From Azorinus chamasolen (lineage: Eukaryota; Mollusca; Bivalvia; Cardiida; Solecurtidae): 64,000 bases of DNA. The stretch spans positions 72,810,106-72,874,105 of the forward strand of contig OY755243.1 of the NCBI GenBank assembly GCA_963576725.1, read 5' to 3'. Under the pieces are notes generated by a model. It did no database searches. It had not been told where the DNA came from and saw nothing but the letters and a program-made list of their open reading frames with translations. Shown here piece by piece: positions 21,607 to 30,640 of the stretch (position 1 is its first letter; the number at the start of each line of letters is the position of its first letter). Made by a program: the position numbers and the translations under genes.

Positions 21607-21834
21607 TTGACCCTTTCCTTCATAAATACGCCTTTCTAAGCCTCTTTAAAAGTCACCTGTTGAAATCATTGTGACAAATAGAGCATTTGCTCCTATAGGA
21701 GCAAATGCTCTATTTATCACAATGGTTTCAAATTACAAAATTCTAAAAACTTCCATTTCTCAAGTTAATGCTTCTTTTCCGTTATTTATTCAAAGATTTT
21801 GGATCTAAAAATAGCCTATGAGGGAATGGGTTAA
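21607..21834 (-). mobile_element. family B MITE, full length
   Basis: 228 bp, end GGGAATGGGTTAA. Hairpin apex GCTCCTATAGGAGC, nearly perfect. Confidence 0.87.
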
Positions 21835-21914
21835 CGATAATCAGGGCATCAATTAGTCTGGATCCAGAGGAGATCCAATCTTTTTAAAAAATAACCCATT
21901 ACCTTAAGCCTACT

Positions 21915-22166
21915 TTAACCCTTTACTCCATGAATATTCATGTAAGAATTAACAATGCCATGAATATTAATTAGACTCATTTTTACAATGGCATAATTAT
22001 GAACACATGAAATGTTGGCTATGGGAGAAACTATAGTCATATCTGTATTATTTCATAAGCAAACAGAGCAGACCCTGATCAGACGGCTCCTAAAGGAGCC
22101 GTCTGATCTGGGTCTACTCTGTTTGCAAAGGGGGTAGAAAGGCGTCTTTATGGAGGAAAGGGTTAA
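21915..22166 (+). mobile_element. family A MITE, full length, good reference copy
   Basis: TTAA at 21915-21918 and 22163-22166, 252 bp. Perfect arms GCAAACAGAGCAGACC and GGTCTACTCTGTTTGC, apex GGCTCCTAAAGGAGCC. Confidence 0.92.
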
Positions 22167-22221
22167 AAGGTTCAAGCTCTTATCTTGCCATGGCCTGTAT
22201 ACAAAAAATTGACAAACAGAT

Positions 22222-22471
22222 TTAACCCTTTCTCTCATATAAACATGTTTTCACGCATTTGCAAACAGAGTAGACCCAGATCAGACGGCTCCTAGAGGAG
22301 CCATCTGATCAGGGTCTGCTCTGTTTGCTTATATAATTTGATAGATCTGCTTCTTTGCTTTCTAAAATATCTGCAATGTTCCACCTTCCATATTTCTTTG
22401 TAACTATTTTGTTAATGAATTTTCAGTAGGTATTGGAGGTTGGCCTAAATACAGAACAGGGAAAGGGTTAA
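22222..22471 (-). mobile_element. family A2 MITE, full length, good reference copy
   Basis: TTAA at 22222-22225 and 22468-22471, 250 bp. Apex GGCTCCTAGAGGAGCC; A2 inner marks TTCCACCTTCCATATTTC and TTTTCAGTAGGTATTG. Confidence 0.92.
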
Positions 22472-22548
22472 TCCTGATGAGAGACAGAGTTAACTCCGCT
22501 CTAGGTTTTTTCCAATATATTACAAATTCTAAAAGTAATCACTTGAAT

Positions 22549-22650
22549 GTGGAAAATAAGCATACTGAAATTTGCAGACAGTGTAGACCCAGATCAGAAG
22601 AACCCTCTTATAATGGTCTGCACTGTTTGTCATTCAGTATTCTCTCATAA
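22549..22650 (-). mobile_element. family C MITE, partial
   Basis: CAGACAGTGTAGACCCAGATC and GGTCTGCACTGTTTGTCATTC. The apex is decayed. Confidence 0.55.
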
Positions 22651-22663
22651 TTGAATGTCACTA

Positions 22664-22918
22664 TTAACCTTTTCACTCATATAAACACATTTTTATGCCT
22701 TTGAAAAAAGAGTAGGCCCAGATCAGAGGGCTCCTATGGGAGCCATCTGATCAGTGTCTGCTCTGTTAGCTTATGAAGTAATATAAATCTGATTCTACAG
22801 CCTTTTCCATTTCTAAATTATTTTGTGTATTTATATCATTATAAAAAATCAGCTAATGAATATTCAGGATGTCTTTCTTTCTTATGATATACATTCAACA
22901 GGAAAAGAAAATATTAAC
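22664..22918 (-). mobile_element. family A MITE, full length
   Basis: TTAA at 22664-22667 and 22915-22918. Apex GGCTCCTATGGGAGCC. The right TTAA is shared with the next copy. Confidence 0.82.
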
Positions 22919-23168
22919 CTGCATATACATGTAAACACCTTTTCACACATTTGCAAATAAAGAAGACCCAGATCAGATGGCTCCTGTTGGCACTGTCTGA
23001 TCAGGGTCTGCTCTGTTTGCTAATGGAAATTGATAGAACTTTCTGTTTCTTTACTTTCTAAAATAACTACAATTTTCCACCTTCCTTATCTTTATTATAA
23101 CTGTTTTATCCATGAATATTCTGTAGGTATTGAAATTTGGAAAAAATATAGAACAGCGAAAGTATTAA
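22915..23168 (-). mobile_element. family A2 MITE, full length
   Basis: TTAA at 22915-22918 and 23165-23168. Hairpin apex decayed (GGCTCCTGTTGGCACTG). Same orientation as the copy it abuts. Confidence 0.82.
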
Positions 23169-23229
23169 ATAATGATGAAGCAACTTCGGCTCAGAAATTC
23201 AACATTAAAAAGGATGAAGATTTATAGCT

Positions 23230-23860
23230 TTCTAAGGTGAATGTGGTTGGAATGTCGAAAATTTTCCTTATGGCAAAGAAATATTTTGATAAACAACTTT
23301 CAAAAGACAGACAGGTGCAGTGTAGTCTAGATCCAAATCAAATGTCAAAATGATTGAAATCAAACCAGAATCTAAACTTGATGAGGTAAAGTGTAGTTTA
23401 ATTGGGAGCAAGAGTTCTATGATAGTTTGAGAGGTCAGCAGAAAGCATTTTCTGTAGTTCTAGGGATCGGCCAATGAAAATCAATGTCTGCAGACCTGCA
23501 CGCGCCTGGCTTTAATATTACTCAGGGCTTGTCGAGAGTGCAAATTATTGCTTTTGTTTTGGTCTTGCAAAGGATGGATTACGTAACCCTTACATGGTAA
23601 ATTTATTCAATATTTTGTATTTTGGAATGTATTATTAATGTGAAGAAGTAACTTAATTGCACCATTTCTCTCTTCTGTAAAACAATTCAGTTTTTATCGA
23701 ATTAACTGTTTGGTCTGACTCACTGTTACTGTTACACTGTCTGAATTTACCCTGTATGATTCATATTTAGTGAAATAGATAAATCTAATGTGTTTATTAC
23801 AATGTTGATAAAATCATGATTTCCAGTAATCTGATCTGCATCCATACTGCAGATAGCTGT
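23230..23860. other. intron 1 stretch, nothing recognised
   Basis: Largely unique sequence with no exon-like frame of note. A CTGATCTGCATCCATACTG piece near 23830 may be a hairpin remnant. Confidence 0.45.
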
Positions 23861-23863
23861 CAA

Positions 23864-24265
23864 CAGTAGAACCTGTCTAAAGCGACCACTCAATGAATTA
23901 TTTTACAAACAGGGGATAGCTCAATGCAAGATGAGAATATTACAAAAAGCTGCTATGGGAGCTTTCTGTGTAACTTTGTCTTGTACAGTAAAACCCTCTA
24001 AACCGGAATTCTAGAAGAGAAGAATTTAGATACTGTTAGGCAGGTGACTGCTTAATGCAGTGTGAAAGTCATGGAGAAAGCTCCTCTAGGAGCTCTCTGC
24101 ATGACTTACTCCCTGCATTAAGCTTCCACCTGTCTCCAAAACCAATACTTATACTAAATTAAATGTCCAGTTTAGAGGAATTTTACTGTATGATGAAGCT
24201 ATCAGTTTCCTATAAGACGGAGATTTGTACCTCTTTTTGGTGGTTTGATTAGAGAGGTTTTACTG
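23864..24265. mobile_element. family D MITE hosting another D copy
   Basis: Outer ends CAGTAGAACCTGTCTAAAGC and TAGAGAGGTTTTACTG. The inner copy interrupts it just after its own hairpin. Confidence 0.7.
23986..24188. mobile_element. inner family D MITE, intact
   Basis: 203 bp, flanked by TA at 23984-23985 and 24189-24190. Ends CAGTAAAACCCTCTAAACCG and inverse. Hairpin apex AGCTCCTCTAGGAGCT. Confidence 0.87.
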
Positions 24266-24459
24266 TATTTCAAGTTTGATATTTCAATGAGGATTATATG
24301 AATTAGCAGGTACCTTTAGAGATTTGTGTTAACAATGGAGAATCTGGACCAATTGTTACGGCTTGTATTGCATCTGAGCAGGGTTACGTACACTGTCAAA
24401 TAGTTTTCAGCATTTGTTATATAATTTTGTTACCATATTAGTTATCAAACTGTTCAAAC

Positions 24460-24530
24460 CCACTTTGGAAGCAGGAGGTCGAAGGTTCAATCCCCTACAG
24501 GGGTCTTATATGTTACTAATTTCCATTCAT
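24460..24530 (+). repeat. possible SINE fragment
   Basis: B-box-like GGTTCAATCCCC followed by TACAGGGGTC. No convincing A-box upstream. Confidence 0.3.
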
Positions 24531-24582
24531 TCTTCATGCCTGGCAGCTGGCATTTACCCTTCGCCTGGTAGAGATGCCTTTT

Positions 24583-25544
24583 TTATACGCCCGAAGGGAC
24601 GTATTATGGTATGGCGCATGTCGTCCGTCAGTCTGTCCGTCTGTCCGTCCGTCCGTCCGTTAGCAATTTCTTGTGCAACTAACTCCTCCTTTATTTTTCA
24701 ACATAATTTCTTCAAACTTTCAGGAATGATAGATACTGATTTGTAGTTGTGCATATCAGTGAGATAACTCTCATATCATTTTTCATTCTGGAGTTATTGC
24801 CCTTTGATAGTTTCGGGTAGCAATTTCTTGTGCAACTAACTCCTCCTTTATTTTTCAACATAATTTCTTCAAACTTTCAGGAATGATAGATACTGATGTG
24901 TGGTTGTGCATATCAGTGAGATAACTCTCATATCATTTTTCATTCTGGAGTTATTGCCCTTTGATAGTTTCGGGTAGCAATTTCTTGTGCAACTAACTCC
25001 TCCTTTATTTTTCAACATAATTTCTTCAAACTTTCAGGAATGATAGATACTGATGTGTAGTTGTGCATATCAGTGAGATAACTCTCATATCATTTTTCAT
25101 TCTGGAGTTATTGCCCTTTGATAGTTTCGGGTAGCAATTTCTTGTGCAACTAACTCCTCCTTTATTTTTCAACATAATTTCTTCAAACTTTCAGGAATGA
25201 TAGATACTGATGTGTAGTTGTGCATATCAGTGAGATAACTCTCATATCATTTTTCATTCTGGAGTTATTGCCCTTTGATAGTTTCGGGTAGCAATTTCTT
25301 GTGCAACTAACTCCTCCTTTATTTTTCAACATAATTTCTTCAAACTTTCAGGAATGATAGATATTGATGTGTAGTTGTGCATATCAGTGAGATAACTCTC
25401 ATATCATTTTTCATTCTGGAGTTATTGCCCTTTGATAGTTTCGGGTAGCAATTTCTTGTGCAACTAACTCCTCCTTTATTTTTCAACATAATTTTATAGA
25501 ACAGCCTTCGGGCGTATATTGCCCCATCTCGCGGTGCTCTTGTT
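24583..25544 (+). mobile_element. satellite-bearing (HINE-like) element with inverted subterminal repeats
   Basis: ATACGCCCGAAGG at 24585-24597 is matched inversely by CCTTCGGGCGTAT at 25505-25517. After the head come GTCCGTCAGTCTGTCCGTC repeats, then a satellite array, and the tail GCGGTGCTCTTGTT. It sits in a T-rich stretch of a family A copy. Confidence 0.75.
24661..25495 (+). repeat. 157-bp tandem satellite, about 5.3 nearly identical units
   Basis: Units start TAGCAATTTCTTGTGCAACT at 24661, 24818, 24975, 25132, 25289 and 25446, exactly 157 bp apart, with only a few base differences (for example TTTGTAG, TGTGTGG, TGTGTAG). Confidence 0.95.
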
Positions 25545-25748
25545 CACACCTTTCCAAACAGAGCAGACCCAGATCAGACAGCTCCTGTAGGAGCCTTCTG
25601 ATCAGGATCTGCTCTGTTTGCTTATGGAATGATATGGATTTGATTCTACAGTTTCTGCAATGGCCAAAACAATCCCCATGTTCATATGCCATTATAACTA
25701 TTCATGATTTCATTATTTTTCTTATATGAATAGTTATCAGGTAAACGT

Positions 25749-25918
25749 TTAACCCTTTCCCTCATGTAGACGAGTTTTCACGCATTTGCAAACAGAGAAG
25801 ACCCAGATCAGACGGCTCCTATATGCTCTTTTTATCACAATGGTTTCACAAAGTGACTTTTACACAAAGTGACTTTTACAGAGTCGTCAAAAGTCATCAA
25901 TATGAGGGAATGGGTTAA
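25749..25918. mobile_element. chimeric MITE: A2 left half, B right half
   Basis: TTAA at both ends. Left: CCCTTTCCCTCATGTAGACG, then the A hairpin left arm to GACGGCTCCTATA. Right: TGCTC...ATCACAATGGTTTCAC and AAAAGTCATCAATATGAGGG from B. The join falls at the hairpin apex. ACAAAGTGACTTTTAC is duplicated. Confidence 0.8.
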
Positions 25919-25994
25919 GCTGCCACCTGTCACCCAAACCAACATTTATGATAAATGAATGTTCGGTTTAGAGATGTTTTACTGTAAACCAGAT
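25918..25994. mobile_element. family D MITE, right half
   Basis: AGCTGCCACCTGTC, TCGGTTTAGAGATG and TTTTACTGTA. Its broken edge coincides with the TTAA of the D motif GCATTAAGC. Confidence 0.6.
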
Positions 25995-26189
25995 TAGTTG
26001 CAATTTTGAAATGAAGATTGTGATAAGTGTCCACATCACTATAATTTACCCATCAGGAATAATTATATTATGTCCATTAACCATTCCAAACAGTGCCTAC
26101 AGAAAAAAATAATGATATTGATAGTGGTAGTAATGAAAACAAGCAAATTTGCTGAATTGATATCTCCCACCAACAAGCGTTGACCCCTG

Positions 26190-27010
26190 GTGAGTATTGG
26201 AGTTATCGACCAAAGGGATGAAAAGGTTTTTCACAAACAAGGTACCATAACTCCGGTGTTCCATGGTACATATGAGTGATACTTGCGGGCCGCATTTTCT
26301 AATGGTACTAAACATTTTCTCAAAGTTTCATAGTGTAACTACAAATAGTTTCTGAGATATGGCTCTGGAAAGACAAAAATATTCCATTTTTTGCAAACAA
26401 AAGGCCACAACTCTAGTGTTCCAAAGTCAATATAAATGATACTTGCAGGGTCACATGTCCTCATGCAACTAAAACAATTTCACAAAGTTTCACTGAAAAA
26501 TTCCAAATAGTTTCTGAGATATGACTCTTGACAGACAAAAATGTTACATTTTTCGCAAACAAAGAGCTATAACTCTAGTCTTCCATAATCAATCTGAATC
26601 ATGCTTGCAGAGCTACATGTCCTTATGCTACCAAACATTTTAACATAGTTTCATAGAAAAATTCCAGTCAGTTTCTGAGAAATGCTTCTGGACAGACAAA
26701 ATGGTTAAATTTTTCGCAAACAAAGTGCCATAATTCTGGTGTTCCTCGGTCAATATGAATGATACTTGCTGAGCTGCATGTCTTTATGCTACTGAACATT
26801 AACACAAAGCTACATAGAAAAACACCATATAATTTCTGAGAAATTGCTCCAGATACGCAAAAACATTTTTGGTAAACAAATGGCCATAATTCTGATGTTC
26901 TAATGTCAATGTGAGTGACACTTGCAGGCCCACATTATGTTATGGTATTAAACATTTACAGCAAGTTTCAATGAAAAACTCCAAACCATTTCTGAGATAT
27001 CACTCCGGGT
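26190..27010 (+). repeat. degenerate tandem satellite, about 160-bp units
   Basis: Five units recur with CATAACTC.GGTGTTCC, GATACTTGC.GG and ATAGTTTCTGAGATATG. Divergence is high compared with the 157-bp array nearby, so it is older. No clear element ends. Confidence 0.75.
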
Positions 27011-27264
27011 AGCATGGACAACTCAAGCATGTATGCATGGACTGCCTTCATCGGGGGATTAAAATGAAATAACAAGTTTTAGAACATGGTAGAAAACTCT
27101 TTGGTTTATAAATCTTTGCCAGCTGCAGGGCTTCAAACTTGAACTCTTGCACAGCCAAGTATTGGTGTCTGCAAACCTTGTTGTCTGCAACAATTTTCGT
27201 TTGTCTAATTTTCCCCTTGCTTTTTTTTTTTTATTTTTAAAAAAACCAACATGATCACAGTAAC

Positions 27265-27324
27265 AGATAGTTTGGATCCTGATGAGACGCCAAGTTACTT
27301 GGCATCTTATGTAGATCCAAACTG
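27265..27324. mobile_element. family E hairpin
   Basis: ATAGTTTGGATCCTGATGAG / GTAGATCCAAACTGT around CCAAGTTACTTGG. Confidence 0.65.
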
Positions 27325-27477
27325 TGTGCATAAGTAATCACAGATGTGACATTGGCATCTGAAGCGTTATTGTAAATTGTAACATGCGTGCCAGCTGTAT
27401 AATGCCTATAAAATTGACACATCGTACATGATAATCAACTCTTTTCACAATGGCAGCGAATTTGTGACAACATATGC

Positions 27478-27543
27478 AAAGAGTTTGGATCCAAATGAGA
27501 TGCTGAGTAACTCAGTGTCTCATCAGGATCCAAACTATTTGCC
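27478..27543. mobile_element. family E hairpin
   Basis: GCAAAGAGTTTGGATCCAAA / AGGATCCAAACTATTTGC around GCTGAGTAACTCAG. Confidence 0.7.
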
Positions 27544-27764
27544 ACTCTGTATTTTTTTAAGAAATATGGAAGATTAGTTAACTTTGACAATTTTAGCAGA
27601 CAACAATTTTTGCAGACAACAATTACTAAGCAGGCAAAGAATAAACATGCATATTGAGGTACCGTAATCCCAGTCTGCAGCTTTTATTACAAGTTTGGGA
27701 TCTAATTTTTGTACATGAAATGCATGATTCTGTTGGCAGACAATACCATACCTTTCACTGGCCA

Positions 27765-28017
27765 TTAAACCTTTATTCCATAGATATGCCTTTTTATGCC
27801 TTTGCAAACAGAGTAGACCTAGATCAGATGGCTCCTATTATCCTATAGGAGCCATCTGATAAGAGTGCTGTGTTTATGCAATACTATAGATCTGAGTCTA
27901 CTGTTTGTACTGAGGCCTGAATTTCCTATGTCATGAGCAACTGTAAAAATAATCAGTCCAGTAAACTTCATACAGTCATTATTTTCTAACAAGAATCTTC
28001 GTGGAGTAAAGGGTTAA
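27765..28017 (-). mobile_element. family A MITE, full length
   Basis: TTAA at 27765-27768 and 28014-28017, 253 bp. The apex is enlarged (CTCCTATTATCCTATAGGAG). Confidence 0.87.
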
Positions 28018-28187
28018 ATTGTAAATATCAGAAACCCTACGCTGGTCTGCTGAAGTGGAAATCAGAAGAAACAACGAAATTTTCATCAATTTTGCCAGAT
28101 TAAACAAATTATTACCGAAGAGCAATAAGCAGTTAAACGAAATGACATTTAATGAAGAAGAGGAGAATTTTTAATGTTTAACCCTTT

Positions 28188-28389
28188 CCTCCATAAATAC
28201 GCCTTTCTACGCCTCTGTAATACTGTCACTTCTTGAAACCATTGTGATAAATAGAGCATTTGCTCCTTATCACAATGGTTTCAATACTACACAATTCTAA
28301 CATTTTCCTTTTCTCTAGTTAATGCTCCTTTTCGGTAGATTCATTCAAAGAGGTTGTGTCTGAAAATAGCGTATGAGGCAATGGGTTAA
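28188..28389 (-). mobile_element. family B MITE with deleted hairpin arm
   Basis: TTAA at both ends. The hairpin right arm jumps from GCTCC to TTATCACAATGG, losing AGGAGCAAATGCTCTA. Confidence 0.82.
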
Positions 28390-28489
28390 CTCCCTGCATG
28401 CTCTGTAGTTGCCTTCTGTATTGTCAGCTATATATAATTCAGAAAAAGTTTTTGCTGGAATTTCTCTCCAAATATTTAACTTTTCAAAT

Positions 28490-28670
28490 CCTATAGGAGC
28501 CGTCTTATCTGGGTCTACTCTGTTTGCTAATGGAATTTTATAAATCTGTTTCTTTACTCTCTAAAATGGCTACAATGTTCCACCTTCCATATTTCATTAT
28601 AACTATTTTGTCCATGAATATTCAGTAGGTATTGAACTTCGGAATAAATACAGAACAGGGAAAGGGTTAA
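28490..28670 (-). mobile_element. family A2 MITE, left-truncated at the hairpin apex
   Basis: It starts CCTATAGGAGCCGTC, so the left hairpin arm and left end are gone. End AACAGGGAAAGGGTTAA. Confidence 0.75.
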
Positions 28671-28860
28671 AACGTCGAGTTACTTCATGTCTCATGTGGA
28701 TGCAAACTAATTACAGAGATGATCACACATTCCCTGCTAGCATGCACAGAGTTGATGAAATTTTGTTCAGAACACAATTTGTTCTACAAATCCAGAAATA
28801 ATATTGTGTAGAGGTTTACTGTGATTTTACTGATTTACAGTAGTAAAATCAATACAGGTA

Positions 28861-29070
28861 CAGTAAAACCCCTCTAAACTGGACTTTAGATTTAGTTTAA
28901 ATATCTGTCTTGGAGACAGGTGGCAGCTTAATGCAGGATTAAAGCCATGCAGAAAGCTCGATCCTCTAGGAGCTTTCTGCATGACTTTCACCGAGCATTA
29001 AGCAGCCACCTGCTTGAAAGTATCTAAATTCTTGTCTTCTAGAATATTCCAGTTTAGATGAGTTTTACTG
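28861..29070. mobile_element. family D MITE, intact, 125 bp before FAM110 exon 2
   Basis: TA-flanked. Ends CAGTAAAACCCCTCTAAACT and GATGAGTTTTACTG. Apex AGCTCGATCCTCTAGGAGCT (small asymmetry). Confidence 0.87.
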
Positions 29071-29194
29071 TATATGAATTGCAAATTGAATATTGTACAT
29101 TTTAGAGAATTTAAATAATTACTATTTAAATACATTTACTATGTATTGAAATATCAGATTACCATTATTGAGAGATTCTGTTTTAATTTTGTAG

Positions 29195-29315
29195 CCCACC
29201 ATCATAAGAGTGCAGTAGAATTGTTAGAGGCAAGCAAGGGGGAGTATGTAAAGAGTCGTCACGTCCTAAACCAGCGCCAGGAACTCAAACATCCAGAGAA
29301 TCTCTCTATCAGCAG
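29195..29315 (+). CDS. FAM110: FAM110-like protein, coding exon 2 (N-terminal conserved box)
   Basis: The acceptor is TTTTAATTTTGTAG. The exon encodes residues 30-70. Residues 34-50 read KSAVELLEASKGEYVKS and are followed by RHVLNQRQE, which matches the FAM110 N-terminal box (pattern SAVERLEADKAKYVKS...QEPV). The exon ends at ATCAGCAG before the donor GTGAGTATG, after two bases of a codon (phase 2). Exon 3 supplies the third base (Ser70) and continues with EPVALLS, as in vertebrate FAM110. Charged positions at the box centre differ (Glu-Ala-Ser-Lys rather than Glu-Ala-Asp-Lys). The last 35 nt of the exon and its donor are the first unit of a degenerate tandem array that continues into the intron. 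Confidence 0.85.
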
Positions 29316-29855
29316 GTGAGTATGTGGTGAACCAGTCAGAAATGCTGACAGGAGCTCAAACACCCTGAGGAAAAGCTCTTTCAGCAGATGAGTATATGTT
29401 GAACCAGTCAGAAAATATAGACTAGAGCTCAAACACCTTGAGAACTTCTCCAACTGCAAGTGAGTAGGTGGTGAAACAGTCAGAAATACTAGCTTGAGCT
29501 CAATCACCCTGAGAACCATCAGCAAGCGAGTAGGTAAGGAAAAAGTTAGAAATACAGACTGGGGCTCAAACACCCTGAGAACCACTCCATCAGCAAGTGA
29601 GTAGGTACTGAACTAGTCAGAAACACAGACTGGAACTCAAACGCTTTGAGAACCACTCAATCTGCAAGTGAGTAGGTAAGAAACCAGTCACAAATTTGAC
29701 TTGTGCTCAAACATCCTGAGAACTGCTACATCAGCAGATGAGTAACCTGGTGAAACAATCAGAAATACTGACTGGAGCTCAAACACCCTGAGAACTGCTC
29801 CATCAGCAAGTGAATAGGTGGTGAAAACAAATAGTCAGATTGGAGCTCAAAAAGG
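29281..29855 (+). repeat. 71-bp tandem array made of the exon 2 end and its splice donor
   Basis: Units begin GAACTCAAAC or GAGCTCAAAC at 29281 (the real exon), 29352, 29425, 29496, 29562, 29633, 29703, 29775 and 29843 (partial). Each unit holds the exon's last 35 nt, the splice region and about 33 nt of intron. A GTGAGT-type donor is intact at 29316 (used), 29460, 29597 and 29668. It is GTGAAT at 29810, and lost in the units at 29352 (AGATGAGT), 29496 (AAGCGAGT) and 29703 (AGATGAGT). Confidence 0.9.
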
Positions 29856-29865
29856 TCTTTTGTAT

Positions 29866-30178
29866 GTGAATATATTTTTTTAAAATCATGAATATTCATT
29901 AGCTGAAGTTTTATGATGGCGTTGTGAACACTGGAATTTTGAACATATGGAACAAATAGTACAATCAAATCTACTAAATTCCCTTATGGAATGCATTTAT
30001 TCAATGAAAACTTATTTCATTCATTTTTGGCTGCCTGTGTTTCTCTTTGTCTTTGACATAGGTCTTTGTTTTTGCATAAGCAAGCAGAGCAGACAGACTC
30101 TGATCAGATGACTCCTACAGGATCAGTGTGATATGGGTCTACTCTGTTTGCAAAGGTGTGAAAAGGTATTTTATAGTT
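29866..30178 (+). mobile_element. family A MITE with a foreign inner stretch
   Basis: AATCATGAATATTCATTAGC inner part to about 29960, unrelated sequence to 30065, then the hairpin (apex decayed CTCCTACAGGATC) and GTGTGAAAAGG. Confidence 0.55.
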
Positions 30179-30255
30179 CTTCTAATCCAAATTGGGTGCC
30201 TTGTAAATTAACGTTGCCATAGAATCTAAAATGTATGATGTTCTGAGCATATGTT

Positions 30256-30487
30256 TTAACCCTTTACCTCTTGAATATTCATATAAGAAATAATGACATC
30301 ACAAATATTATCTTAGTATTTTATATCAAAATGCAAACAGAAACTGTAGAAACAGATCTATATAATTCCAAAAGCAAACAGAGCAGACACTGATCAGACA
30401 GCTCCTAGCAGAGCTATCTGATCTGGATCTTCCCTGTTTGCAAATGCATGAATTTGTGTCTCTATCAGATTCAGATAAATTGTTAAA
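30256..30487 (+). mobile_element. family A MITE
   Basis: TTAACCCTTTACCTCTTGAA start. Hairpin with apex AGCTCCTAGCAGAGCT. The right end GTTAAAGG is decayed. Confidence 0.78.
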
Positions 30488-30640
30488 GGATTTGAAGAAG
30501 ATGAACTGGTTAGGATATATTTGTATATTCACTGGTGAATATTTATACAAGAATTCATGACTTCATGAATATTCATTCAGGGCTCCCACGGACAGGGAAA
30601 AAAGTTTTTTTTTCAAGGTCAGGGAAAAGTCAGGGAATTT

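Larger units (their letters stand above)
24553..25752 (-). mobile_element. family A MITE split by a 157-bp satellite element
   Basis: Left end TTACCCTTCGCCTGGTAGAG. The copy resumes at about 25545 with CACACCTTTCCAAACAGAG, hairpin apex AGCTCCTGTAGGAGCC, and ends at TTAA 25749-25752, shared with the next element. Confidence 0.75.

Noticed and set aside
29259..29585. Minus-strand 108-codon frame
   Set aside because: It reads through the tandem copies of the exon 2 end; the repetition in the frame follows the 71-bp unit.
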